From assembly GCA_031367405.1 (NCBI GenBank), contig JANLPT010000125.1, forward strand, positions 1 to 22,040: a stretch of DNA of 22,040 nucleotides, written 5' to 3'. Position numbers and translations under genes: made by a program. Under the pieces are notes generated by a model that saw only the letters and a list, made by a program, of their open reading frames with translations, searched no databases and was not told where the DNA came from. Positions 1 to 7,070 of the stretch are shown here, piece after piece (position 1 is the stretch's first letter; each line of letters opens with the position of its first letter). This DNA comes from JALHNI01 sp031367405. GTDB taxonomy: Bacteria > Acidobacteriota > Terriglobia > Bryobacterales > Bryobacteraceae.

Positions 1-623
1 TGCCGAAGCTGCCCGATCCAGCCGCAGTCACCGGTGCCGAAGTTACTGTCAAAAAGAAACGTTTGCAGCAGGCGCTAGTGTGTGTCGGCGTGCCCGCGCT
101 GCCCATCGCCCATCCGCGCCGTTACGCCTGGTTTGTGCTGAACACACTGATGGGCGCCGGCATGAGCTCGCGCCTCTTCCAGAGCATTCGCGAGCGTCAA
201 GGGCTGGCTTACTCGGTTTATTCCGAGCTGAGTCTCTATCGCGATACCGGCTGCTTCGGCGTCTATGCCGGCACGGCCGCCGCTACCGTGAACCAGGTGA
301 TCGCCTCCGTCATTGAGGAGTTCCGCCAATTGAAAGCTGACGGCATTCCGGCCGAAGAGCTTCGCCGCGCCAAGGATCACATGAAGGGCTCGCTGATGCT
401 GAGCCTGGAGTCGACAGGGTCGCGCATGTCCAATCTCGCGCGGCAGTACATGTACTTTGACCGTTTCCACACGCTCGACGACATGGTCCGCATGACGGAA
501 GCGGTCACTGAAGAAGAAGTGCTCGCCGTGGCCCGCGAATCTTTCCGGCCCGAAAACCTGGCCGTCACCGTGCTCGGCCCACTCGACGGCATAATTGCCG
601 AACGCCAACTGTTGGCCTCCTGA
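1..623 (+). CDS. M16 family metalloprotease, C-terminal part (5' truncated)
   Basis: The reading frame is open from base 3, so the gene begins outside the window and only about 206 C-terminal residues are visible. M16 (pitrilysin/insulinase/processing-peptidase) proteins carry two related alpha/beta domains. What is seen is the second: the MGAGMSSRLFQSIRERQGLAY block, a GCFGVYAGT strand, and a helix-rich tail with ELRRAKDHMKGSLMLSLE and RMSNLARQYMYF. These are hallmark features of the inactive M16_C half that helps clamp peptide substrates. The zinc motif HxxEH would lie in the missing N-terminal half, so catalytic competence cannot be judged. The stop (TGA 621-623) is followed 4 bases later by the likely TTG start of the TPM gene, suggesting cotranscription. 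Family assignment is secure; the exact subfamily (PqqL-like or YmxG-like) is not. Confidence 0.9.
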   Translation, partial: PKLPDPAAVTGAEVTVKKKRLQQALVCVGVPALPIAHPRRYAWFVLNTLMGAGMSSRLFQSIRERQGLAYSVYSELSLYRDTGCFGVYAGTAAATVNQVIASVIEEFRQLKADGIPAEELRRAKDHMKGSLMLSLESTGSRMSNLARQYMYFDRFHTLDDMVRMTEAVTEEEVLAVARESFRPENLAVTVLGPLDGIIAERQLLAS

Positions 624-627
624 TATC

Positions 628-1398
628 TTGAAGGTGTTGGTTCGCTGTTTTATCTTCGCCGCCTTGTCTGCTGCCGGACTTCTGGCCCTGGACGTCAACA
701 CCCTCACGCCTGAAGGACACGTCTCAGATTTTGCCCGCGTGCTGGACGCCGGCACCAAAGCGCAAATCGAAAATTATTGCCGCCGGGTGCAGGAAGCCAC
801 CAAGGCCGAAATCGCCATCGTCACCATTCAGAAACTGGACGACGAACCCATCGCCGACGTCGCCAATGCCCTCTATCGCAAGTGGGGCATCGGCAGCAAA
901 GCGACCAACGAAGGCGTGCTCTTCCTCATCTCGATGGAGGATCGCAAGACGCGTCTGGAAGTCGGCTACGGCCTCGAGTCAGTAATTCCGGACGGCTTCC
1001 TCGGCGGCATTCTGCGCGAGATTCGCCAGCCCATGCGCGAGCGCCGCTACGGCGAAGCCCTCAGCGGCGTGGCACAGATTTTGGGCTCCCGCATCGCGCA
1101 GGCCAAGGGCGTCACCATCCCGAACCTCTTGGCACGGCGGCGGCAAGCCCAGCCGGACGGCCTGCCCTGGGGCCTCATCATCTTCGGCATCGTCGTCGCC
1201 TTCTTCCTGCTGAGTTCCATGGGCGGCGGACGTGGCGGACGCGGCGGACTCGGCACATTCCTGCCGTTTCCCATATTTTTCCCAGGCGGCGGTGGCGGGT
1301 CCGGCGGCGGCGGCTTTGGCGGCTACGATTCCGGCGGCTCCGGCGGTGGCTTTGGCGGAGGAGACTCCGGTGGCGGCGGCGCTTCCGGCGATTGGTAA
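628..1398 (+). CDS. TPM-domain (YgcG/Psb32-type) secreted membrane-anchored protein
   Basis: A 256-residue protein from a TTG start at 628. The frame is open back to 595, but starting at 628 puts a clean signal peptide (KVLVRCFIFAALSAAGLLAL) at the N-terminus. Residues about 30-155 form a TPM domain (TLP18.3/Psb32/MOLO-1 fold), with VSDFARVLDAG, EIAIVTIQKLDDEPI, the NEGVLFLISMEDRKTRLEVG block and GYGLE...IPDGFLGGIL. A transmembrane segment follows (about 180-197), then a Gly/Ser-rich tail ending GASGDW, the standard YgcG architecture. Members of this group are poorly defined biochemically: some homologues have phosphatase activity or act in photosystem repair, while the bacterial ones are membrane proteins of unknown role. 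A LemA gene lies two genes downstream, a recurrent partner of TPM proteins. No good Shine-Dalgarno precedes the TTG, so translation may be coupled to the M16 gene. Confidence 0.88.
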   Translation: MKVLVRCFIFAALSAAGLLALDVNTLTPEGHVSDFARVLDAGTKAQIENYCRRVQEATKAEIAIVTIQKLDDEPIADVANALYRKWGIGSKATNEGVLFLISMEDRKTRLEVGYGLESVIPDGFLGGILREIRQPMRERRYGEALSGVAQILGSRIAQAKGVTIPNLLARRRQAQPDGLPWGLIIFGIVVAFFLLSSMGGGRGGRGGLGTFLPFPIFFPGGGGGSGGGGFGGYDSGGSGGGFGGGDSGGGGASGDW

Positions 1399-1404
1399 AT
1401 TACT

Positions 1405-2130
1405 ATGGACAAGCTCTTACAAGACTTAGTAGAACGGCTGCGCAAGGCCTTCGGGCCCGGCCTCGAATCCGTAGTTCTCTACGGCTCGGCCGCTACGGGT
1501 GAACTCCACGTTCACTACTCCGACTTAAATGTCCTGTGCGTGCTCACCGCGATCACGCCCACTGAACTCGCCGCCGCCGAGCCCATCTTCAAATGGTGGC
1601 GCGACAAGGGCAATCCCTCGCCCCTCTTGCTCACCAAAGCCGAACTCGGCACCTCCGTCGATTGCTTTCCGGTGGAATTTCACGATATTAAAGCCCAGCA
1701 TCGCCTGCTGCACGGCGCTGACCTCGTCACGAGCCTCGTCATCGACGACCGCTACTATCGCGCCCAAGTGGAATACCAACTGCGCTCCAAGCTGCTCCGG
1801 TTGCGCCAGAAAGCCGGCGGCGTCCTCAGCGACCGGCGTCTGCTGCTGCACCTGATGGCCGACTCGGTCTCCACCTTTTTCGTGCTCGCCCGCCACGCCC
1901 TCATCCTCTCGGGCCAATCGCCCGCCTGGCCCAAACGCGACGTCATCGAAGCCGCCCGCACCGCTTTCGGCCTCGATCCCGCACCCTTTTTGGCGCTGCT
2001 GGATCTAAGAGAGGGGAAGCGTAAGGAACGCGAAATCGACCCCCACCCCATCTTTGCCGCATACCTCGCTGCCATCGACCGTCTCGTGCTGGTGGTCGAT
2101 CAAATTAGCCCCCGTCTCGACGAAAGTTAG
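1405..2130 (+). CDS. Nucleotidyltransferase-fold protein of unknown substrate
   Basis: A 241-residue protein starting at ATG 1405, six bases after the TPM stop. The N-terminus has the Pol-beta-like nucleotidyltransferase signature: LYGSAATGE (Gly27-Ser28) followed by YSDLNVLCVL. In classical members the second motif is D-x-D and binds two metal ions; here it is D40-L41-N42, so one acidic ligand is replaced by Asn. A later FPVEFHDIKAQHRLLHG stretch (about 88-104) supplies possible further acidic residues. The remainder is alpha-helical, like the helical tail of kanamycin-nucleotidyltransferase/HEPN-linked relatives. I have an impression that S-D-x-N variants occur in other stand-alone proteins of this type, so it may be a subfamily feature rather than damage. 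Substrate and activity are unknown. Sitting between TPM and LemA genes points to an envelope-related role, by inference only. Confidence 0.75.
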   Translation: MDKLLQDLVERLRKAFGPGLESVVLYGSAATGELHVHYSDLNVLCVLTAITPTELAAAEPIFKWWRDKGNPSPLLLTKAELGTSVDCFPVEFHDIKAQHRLLHGADLVTSLVIDDRYYRAQVEYQLRSKLLRLRQKAGGVLSDRRLLLHLMADSVSTFFVLARHALILSGQSPAWPKRDVIEAARTAFGLDPAPFLALLDLREGKRKEREIDPHPIFAAYLAAIDRLVLVVDQISPRLDES

Positions 2131-2158
2131 TTACCATTAACGGTTTGGAGAAAAAATT

Positions 2159-2725
2159 ATGAAGATCGGTTTGATCATTGTCGGTGTACTCGTCCTTCTG
2201 GCCGTGGTCCTTGGTGGCCAGGCCGTCGGAGTCCGTAACGACCTCGTCACGCAGCGAGAGTCCATCAAAGGCGCTTGGGCGCAGGTCGACAACTCCCTGC
2301 AACGCCGGGCAGACCTCATCCCTAACCTGGTGAGCACCGTCAAAGGCTTCGCCAAGCAGGAAGAGACCGTTTTCGGCCAGATCGCCTCCGCCCGCGCGGC
2401 CATGGCTGGTGCCCGCACCCCGCAGGAGCGCATCAACGCCAATGACCAAATTGGCTCGGCCCTCGGCCGCCTGCTGGTCGTCAGCGAAAATTATCCGCAG
2501 CTCAAAAGCAACGAAAACTTCCTGCGCCTGCAAGACGAACTCAGCGGCACCGAGAATCGCATTGCCGTCGAACGCCGCAAATACAACGAGGTCGTGCAGA
2601 AGTACAACACCTCCATCGCGCTTTTCCCGGCCAATCTGTTCGCCGGTATCTTCGGCTTCTCGCGCGAAGACGCTTATTTCAAGACTGAACCGGCCAAGCG
2701 GGCCGTCCCTGAAGTGAAATTTTAA
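2159..2725 (+). CDS. lemA: LemA family membrane protein
   Basis: A 188-residue protein with one N-terminal transmembrane helix (about 4-22) and a long helical domain typical of LemA: NDLVTQRESIKGAWAQVDNS, QRRADLIPNLVSTVKGFAKQ, SENYPQLKSNENFLRLQDEL, GTENRIAVERRKYNEVVQKYN and the C-terminal LFAGIFGF...YFKTEPAK. Every family landmark is present and the length is typical (about 180-200). A Shine-Dalgarno GGAG at 2147-2150, 8 bases before ATG 2159, fixes the start. LemA proteins form four-helix bundles facing the periplasm and are of uncertain function; they recur beside TPM/YgcG proteins. The gene follows the nucleotidyltransferase by 28 bases and precedes the aldehyde dehydrogenase by 12, so all may share one transcript, though the dehydrogenase is functionally unrelated. 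Confidence 0.95.
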   Translation: MKIGLIIVGVLVLLAVVLGGQAVGVRNDLVTQRESIKGAWAQVDNSLQRRADLIPNLVSTVKGFAKQEETVFGQIASARAAMAGARTPQERINANDQIGSALGRLLVVSENYPQLKSNENFLRLQDELSGTENRIAVERRKYNEVVQKYNTSIALFPANLFAGIFGFSREDAYFKTEPAKRAVPEVKF

Positions 2726-2737
2726 ATACCTAAACAC

Positions 2738-4180
2738 ATGCCGCAAACTTTTCCGAATTACATCAATGGCGAATGGGTCACCGGACCCACCTTCGAAAAC
2801 ATCAATCCCGCCAACACCAAAGAGGTGGTTGGCCTCTTTGTGAAAGGTACGGCCGCCGACGTCGCCCGTGCCGCCGATGCCGCCCAAGCTGCGCTCGCCG
2901 GTTGGTCGAACCTGGCCGCGCCCGCTCGCGGGGCTTTCCTCTTTAAGGCCGCTGACCTGCTGGATCAGCGCTTCGACTCCATCGCCGCCGAGATGACGCG
3001 CGAAGAGGGCAAGACGCTGCCCGAGGCTAAAGGCGAGGTCCGCCGGGCCATCAATATCCTGCGTTACTTTGGCGGCGAAGGCTCGCGTCAGCCGGGCTTT
3101 CTCGTCCCCTCCGAACGCGACCGCGTCCATATGTTCACCATTCGCAAGGCCATCGGCGTGGTCGGTTTGGTGACGCCCTGGAACTTCCCCATCGCCATTC
3201 CCGTCTGGAAGCTCGCGCCCGCCCTCATCGCCGGCAACACCGTCATCATGAAGCCCGCCTCGGCCTCGCCGCTCTCGGCTTGGCGCGTGATGGAAGCCTT
3301 CCACGATGCCGGATTGCCCAAAGGCGTCTTCAACTTTGTCTGCGGCTCCGGCGGCGAACTGGGCGCGGCCCTCATCAACGCCGCCCCCGTCAAAGCCATC
3401 TCCTTCACCGGCTCCGTCGAAGTTGGGCAATGGGTGCATGCCGAAGCTTCCAAGCGCCGCCTGCGCATCCAGCTCGAAATGGGCGGCAAGAATCCGACCA
3501 TCGTCTGTGCCGATGCTGACTTCAACTCGGCGGTGGAAAACGTAGTCAATGCCTCGTTCTTCTCCACCGGCCAGAAGTGTACGGCCACGTCGCGCGCCAT
3601 TGTCGAAGAGGCTATCTACGACAAGTTCGTCGCCGCCGTCGTCGAACGTACCAGGAAGCTGAAAGTCGGCGACGGCATGCAAGCCGGCATCGACATCGGC
3701 CCGGCGATTGACCAGGGTCAGCTCGACGTCAACCTCAACTACATTGCCATCGCCACCAAAGAGTGCGGCGCACCCCTGTGCGGCGGCAAGCGCCTCACCG
3801 GCCCCGGCTACGACGATGGCTTCTTCCTTGAGCCCACCGTCTTCGCCGGTGTCACCCAGGACATGCGCATCGCCCAGGAAGAAGTCTTCGGCCCCGTCCT
3901 CGCCATCATGAAGGCCAAGGACTTCCCCGACGCCCTGCGCATCGCCAACAACACGCCCTTCGGCCTCTCCGCCTCCGTGCAGACCACCAATCTCTCGCGC
4001 GCCTTTGAAGCTATCTACGGCATGGAGGCGGGCTTGTTAACCGTCAACCTGCCCAGTGCTGGCGTCGAATACCAGCTCCCCTTCGGCGGCAGCAAGGACT
4101 CGAGCTTTGGCCCTAAAGAACAGGGCCCGGCCGCGCTCGAGTTCTACTCCGACTTCAAAACCGTTTATCTGAAATACTAA
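2738..4180 (+). CDS. Aldehyde dehydrogenase, likely 2,5-dioxovalerate (alpha-ketoglutarate semialdehyde) dehydrogenase
   Basis: A 480-residue NAD(P)-dependent aldehyde dehydrogenase of full family length. Visible landmarks are PWNFP with Asn149, the cofactor-binding Lys172 in MKPASASP, the FTGS turn at 223-226, the general base Glu247 in LEMGGKNP, the nucleophile Cys281 in FSTGQKCTATSR, and QEEVFGPVL. The STGQKCTA context and overall sequence resemble the alpha-ketoglutarate semialdehyde dehydrogenases (YcbD-like, EC 1.2.1.26) that oxidise 2,5-dioxopentanoate to 2-oxoglutarate. The next gene encodes a close look-alike of the dehydratase that makes this substrate, which strongly supports that reading over other ALDH specificities such as succinate-semialdehyde. 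The start is ATG 2738, 12 bases after lemA; no strong Shine-Dalgarno is evident. Soluble cytoplasmic enzyme. Class certain; substrate inferred from family resemblance and context. Confidence 0.9.
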   Translation: MPQTFPNYINGEWVTGPTFENINPANTKEVVGLFVKGTAADVARAADAAQAALAGWSNLAAPARGAFLFKAADLLDQRFDSIAAEMTREEGKTLPEAKGEVRRAINILRYFGGEGSRQPGFLVPSERDRVHMFTIRKAIGVVGLVTPWNFPIAIPVWKLAPALIAGNTVIMKPASASPLSAWRVMEAFHDAGLPKGVFNFVCGSGGELGAALINAAPVKAISFTGSVEVGQWVHAEASKRRLRIQLEMGGKNPTIVCADADFNSAVENVVNASFFSTGQKCTATSRAIVEEAIYDKFVAAVVERTRKLKVGDGMQAGIDIGPAIDQGQLDVNLNYIAIATKECGAPLCGGKRLTGPGYDDGFFLEPTVFAGVTQDMRIAQEEVFGPVLAIMKAKDFPDALRIANNTPFGLSASVQTTNLSRAFEAIYGMEAGLLTVNLPSAGVEYQLPFGGSKDSSFGPKEQGPAALEFYSDFKTVYLKY

Positions 4181-4246
4181 AGTCATCGATTTTCACCCGT
4201 CCCCCGCTCCCCGGGGGCCCATGTAAAGGAAATAGGTCACAGGCTC

Positions 4247-5092
4247 ATGAAGCTAGGGCAAATCTTGCGCGACAACGCGATCATCGCCGCCGTTTTTGAA
4301 AACGGCAAATGCCGTCCCATCCCGGATTACACGCTATACGATCTCGTCATTCGCGCCGACGTCGAAAAGACCGATCTCGCCACACTGGGCACCCGCCTGG
4401 CCACCTCTCATTGGGAAGAGTCCGAGCCGCTCATGCCGATCATTCCCAAAGAAGTCTGGGCTTGCGGCTGCACCTATGAGATGAGCGCCTCCTTCCGCGA
4501 TGGCGAGCACGACGCCCGCGAAGGCTTCTACCATTACGTTTATCAGCCGGAACATCGCCCCGAGGTCTTCTTCAAAGGCACGGCGCGCGTCTGCGTCGGC
4601 CCTAACCGGAACATCGGCATTCGTGCCGACTCGAAGTTTACCGCTCCGGAGCCCGAGCTGGCCGTCCTGCTGGGCACCAAGGGCAAGGTCTACGGCTACT
4701 CCATCGCCAACGACGTATCCGCCTGGGATATTGAGCGCGAAAATCCGCTCTACCTGCCGCAATCCAAAACCTATAACGGCTGCTGTTCGCTCGGCCCCGT
4801 CTGGGTGACGCCCGACGAAATCAAAGATCCCTACTCGCTCGAAATGACGTGTACCATCCGGCGCGGCGACAGGGTCACATTTCAAGGCGCCACCAACACC
4901 AGCAAGCTGGGCCGTAAGATCGAGACACTGGTGGAATACCTCTACCGTTCGAACAATGTTCCCAGTGGATCGGTCCTGCTCACCGGCACGGGCATTATTG
5001 TTACAGAAGAATCTGCGTTGGCACCCGGCGACGTTTGTGAAATCTCTGTGCCACAGATCGGCACACTGTCCAACCCGGCCGTCTCCGTCTAG
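4247..5092 (+). CDS. FAH-family 2-keto-3-deoxy-pentonate (arabinonate/xylonate) dehydratase-like protein
   Basis: A 281-residue fumarylacetoacetate-hydrolase-fold protein. It resembles, from memory, the Sulfolobus 2-keto-3-deoxy-D-arabinonate dehydratase (KdaD) along most of its length: PKEVWACGCTYEMS, RPEVFFKGTARVCVG, APEPELAVLL, GYSIANDVSAWDIE, ENPLYLPQSKTYNGCC, GPVWVTPDEIKDPYSLEM, NTSKLGRKIE and LLTGTGI. The putative metal ligands are Glu135-x-Glu137 and Asp156, with the E-x-E to D spacing expected for that enzyme. The reaction would be dehydration of 2-keto-3-deoxy-pentonate to 2,5-dioxopentanoate, the substrate of the dehydrogenase just upstream. The start is ATG 4247; AAGGA at 4226-4230 is rather far upstream. 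The alternative is another FAH-family enzyme such as a generic hydrolase, but the match is much closer to the dehydratase. No sugar oxidase, lactonase or first dehydratase of the pathway is in the window. Confidence 0.87.
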   Translation: MKLGQILRDNAIIAAVFENGKCRPIPDYTLYDLVIRADVEKTDLATLGTRLATSHWEESEPLMPIIPKEVWACGCTYEMSASFRDGEHDAREGFYHYVYQPEHRPEVFFKGTARVCVGPNRNIGIRADSKFTAPEPELAVLLGTKGKVYGYSIANDVSAWDIERENPLYLPQSKTYNGCCSLGPVWVTPDEIKDPYSLEMTCTIRRGDRVTFQGATNTSKLGRKIETLVEYLYRSNNVPSGSVLLTGTGIIVTEESALAPGDVCEISVPQIGTLSNPAVSV

Positions 5093-5159
5093 CGGCGTTC
5101 AGCGCACTAAATCCAATCCCATCAACTACTTAAATCGCCAAAGCCGGCTCTTATCGGGC

Positions 5160-5221
5160 GGCCCCGGCCCGTGTGCGGGGCCACTCACCCCACTTGCGGG
5201 GAGCGTAAGTTTCCACAAGTG
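5160..5221 (+). promoter_or_regulatory. Structured leader upstream of the ECF sigma factor gene
   Basis: The 169-base gap between the dehydratase and sigma genes holds several inverted repeats: GGCCCCG (5160-5166) with CGGGGCC (5176-5182), a perfect 7-bp stem; CCCC (5188-5191) with GGGG (5198-5201); and CACTTG (5191-5196) with CAAGTG (5216-5221). Some arms overlap, so the structures would be partly exclusive. There is no U-tract after any stem, so this is not a classical terminator. A near-repeat CCGGCTCTTAT (from 5144) and CCGGCTCATAG (from 5230) flanks the region. Function unknown; a regulatory 5' leader is an inference. Confidence 0.4.
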
Positions 5222-5261
5222 AGCGAAACCGGCTCATAGCTACCTACGTCGGACTCAGTGT

Positions 5262-5969
5262 ATGATGAGCTCTTACGGTACCGGCACCCTCCAGTTCCCC
5301 CTCACCGGTGGTCTGGCCACCGGTGCCTCCGTCCTGATCAATCCTGTGGAACAACGCCAAAACGAAGAGGCCCTACTCGTTCGCCGTGCTCAAGCCGGCG
5401 ATCAAATGGCGTTCCGTGACATCGTCGAACGATTCCAGGCGAAGGTTTTCTCCATCATCTACGGCATTCTCCGCAATCGCAACGATGCCGAGGATATTGC
5501 CCAACAGGTCTTTGCCAAGGTTTATTTTTCCTTACCCAACTTCGACTTCCGTAGTTCGCTGCTCACCTGGATCTACAAGATCACCGTGAACGAATGCTAC
5601 GATTACCTCCGCAAAAAGAAAGTTCGTAAGTTGGTGTATGAAAGCGACTTCAGCGAAGAAGAGTCGCAACGCATCCAGAATTCCGAAGCCTCCACTGATT
5701 CTGAACCGCTGATTGACGAACGGCTCGCCCAGCGCGACCTCGTCATGAAGTTATTGGAGAAGGTGAGCGAAGAAGATCGCAATCTCATTCTGCTCAAGGA
5801 AGTGGAAGGTCATTCGGTCGAGGAACTTGCCGAGATGACCGGTATGAACGAGAACACCATCAAGGTGAAGCTCTTCCGGGCTCGCCAAAAGCTGGTAAAA
5901 GCCGCTGGCCGGCTGTTGAAACGTGGTGGTACTGGTACTAGCGGACTAGCCGCGTCGGGGGCGGAGTAG
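5262..5969 (+). CDS. ECF-type RNA polymerase sigma factor (sigma-70 family)
   Basis: A 235-residue sigma factor with region 2 at about 45-118 (AFRDIVERFQAKVFSIIYGI, DAEDIAQQVFAKVY, LTWIYKITVNECYDYLRKKK) and region 4 at about 160-212 (LLEKVSEEDRNLILLKEVEG, SVEELAEMTGMNENTIKVKL, FRARQKL). It lacks regions 1 and 3, so it is an ECF (group 4) factor directing RNA polymerase to a dedicated regulon. An N-terminal extension of about 30 residues and a Gly-rich tail are non-conserved. Two adjacent ATGs (5262, 5265) are possible starts, with no convincing Shine-Dalgarno. A zinc-finger anti-sigma gene lies 145 bases downstream, the expected partner. The gene follows an unusually structured leader. Confidence 0.95.
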   Translation: MMSSYGTGTLQFPLTGGLATGASVLINPVEQRQNEEALLVRRAQAGDQMAFRDIVERFQAKVFSIIYGILRNRNDAEDIAQQVFAKVYFSLPNFDFRSSLLTWIYKITVNECYDYLRKKKVRKLVYESDFSEEESQRIQNSEASTDSEPLIDERLAQRDLVMKLLEKVSEEDRNLILLKEVEGHSVEELAEMTGMNENTIKVKLFRARQKLVKAAGRLLKRGGTGTSGLAASGAE

Positions 5970-6023
5970 TTGATGCCCCCCAAAAATGCCTTAACCGCTT
6001 TTGCCCATAGAGTTTACAGGTGT

Positions 6024-6039
6024 GGCCCTCAAAAGGGCC
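6024..6039 (+). other. Hairpin between sigma factor and anti-sigma genes
   Basis: GGCCCT (6024-6029), loop CAAA, AGGGCC (6034-6039) is a perfect 6-bp stem with a tetraloop, followed by TAGAATATAGGG rather than a U-tract. It sits in the 145-base gap between the sigma and anti-sigma genes. It could tune their relative expression by RNA processing or partial attenuation; a TAGAAT at 6040-6045 could alternatively be a -10 element for the anti-sigma gene. Neither is proven. Confidence 0.4.
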
Positions 6040-6114
6040 TAGAATATAGGGTAATTCATGAGGTCCCGGTCGATCTCAGCCGATTGAATAAACAAATGCC
6101 AGGGGAGTCATACG

Positions 6115-6597
6115 ATGCATAACATCATCGAGAACGAACTCGAAAACTATCTGGTGGCGAAGCCACTCACGGCCGCTTTCCACGCCCACTTGGGTGAATG
6201 CGCCGATTGCCGCGAAAACTTATCGCTTTTCTCAGAAGCTTCCCGCTTGGTGCGAACCCTGCAGGTTGAACCCTCCGAAGCCGCGTCGCTCGAGCTTTCG
6301 CCGGGCTTCTATGCCCGCGTCTTGAACCAGATTGAGTCTGAGGAAAAGCCCTCCATTTGGGATATTTTCCTCCAGCCTTTCGGCCGCAAGCTCGTCTTCG
6401 CGTCGCTGGCTCTTTTTGCCGTGATGTCGGCGGCGATTCTATGGCCCGCTGGCCCCGATCCGCAAGTGGTCGTCGCCGCGCCCGAAGTATTTTTCTCCAC
6501 CGAAACCTCTCCAAAGGCCATGCTGGTGGACCATCGCGTGGGCAATGAAGAGAACCGCGGTGCCGTTCTCGGGCAACTCACCACCTTAGATCAGTAG
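6115..6597 (+). CDS. Membrane anti-sigma factor with N-terminal zinc-finger (ZAS) domain
   Basis: A 160-residue protein. The N-terminus carries the ZAS signature His25-x3-Cys29-x2-Cys32 (HLGECADC), the zinc-binding fold by which anti-sigma factors hold their ECF partner. A single transmembrane helix spans about 92-111 (KLVFASLALFAVMSAAILW), leaving a periplasmic tail of about 50 residues that could be cut or sensed. A strong Shine-Dalgarno, GGGGAG at 6102-6107, lies 7 bases before ATG 6115. Downstream of the sigma gene and 18 bases before a CpxP-like gene, it completes a sigma/anti-sigma/sensor arrangement. The signal is unknown, and the periplasmic tail has no recognised domain. Confidence 0.88.
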   Translation: MHNIIENELENYLVAKPLTAAFHAHLGECADCRENLSLFSEASRLVRTLQVEPSEAASLELSPGFYARVLNQIESEEKPSIWDIFLQPFGRKLVFASLALFAVMSAAILWPAGPDPQVVVAAPEVFFSTETSPKAMLVDHRVGNEENRGAVLGQLTTLDQ

Positions 6598-6615
6598 CTT
6601 TTAGAGGCTTTTATC

Positions 6616-7002
6616 ATGACTCCGCATCCAGATCGTATCTCTTGGCAGAACCCCCGGGTCCTGATCACTCTGTTCACCGTCTTCCTGATGGGTGCCGCCT
6701 TTGGCGGCGTCCTGGTGAAGTTCGGCCTCCGGGATGTCATTTCCCGCGGTGCCGCCAGCTGGCGCCCTAACGACAAAGTCGTTCTCTTTCAAAAGTTTAA
6801 AACCGAGCTGAATCTTACCCCGCAACAGGCCGAACAAGTGGAGATCGTCCTCGACGATTTCACCATGTACATCCAAAGCCTCCAGGCGCAGATGGAAGAG
6901 ACGCGCGGTGGTTGCCGCGAACGGATCCTCAAGATCTTAACCCCTGAGCAACAGGAGAAGTTCAAAACCATCCTGGGCGATAGCTTAAAACAAATACGCT
7001 GA
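6616..7002 (+). CDS. Membrane-anchored CpxP/Spy/CnrX-like (heavy-metal-resistance family) small protein
   Basis: A 128-residue protein with an N-terminal transmembrane helix (about 15-36) and an alpha-helical periplasmic domain. That domain holds two LTxxQ-type motifs, LTPQQ (67-71) and LTPEQQ (108-113), the hallmark of Spy/CpxP and of the Metal_resist family that includes the CnrX metal sensor. The helices FKTELN, AEQVEIVLDDFTMYIQSLQA and QEKFKTILGDSLKQ fit a helical hairpin. AGAGG at 6603-6607 lies 8 bases before ATG 6616, and the gene follows the anti-sigma gene by 18 bases, so translation of both from one message is expected. By analogy with CnrYXH it may be the periplasmic sensor that modulates the anti-sigma factor; no His/Met-rich metal site is evident apart from Cys100, so a folding-stress role is equally possible. 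Confidence 0.78.
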   Translation: MTPHPDRISWQNPRVLITLFTVFLMGAAFGGVLVKFGLRDVISRGAASWRPNDKVVLFQKFKTELNLTPQQAEQVEIVLDDFTMYIQSLQAQMEETRGGCRERILKILTPEQQEKFKTILGDSLKQIR

Positions 7003-7070
7003 TTTTTCTCTTGCGGCGGCCCCTGCTTTGGCGTACTCTCGAATTGTTGATTTTGTTCGTGGATTGATTT

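Noticed and set aside
1300..1395. GGCGGC-rich stretch as a tandem repeat element
   Set aside because: It encodes the Gly/Ser tail typical of TPM/YgcG proteins, so it is low-complexity coding sequence, not a separate repeat.
2105..3682. Minus-strand open frame of 525 codons across lemA and the aldehyde dehydrogenase
   Set aside because: It mirrors the codon positions of well-recognised genes on the plus strand; its translation has no family resemblance and is Gly/Asp/His-rich as expected of an antisense shadow in GC-rich DNA.
4201..4217. CCCCC...GGGGG hairpin between the dehydrogenase and dehydratase genes as a terminator
   Set aside because: Short stem, no U-tract, and the flanking genes form one pathway module, so termination there is unlikely.
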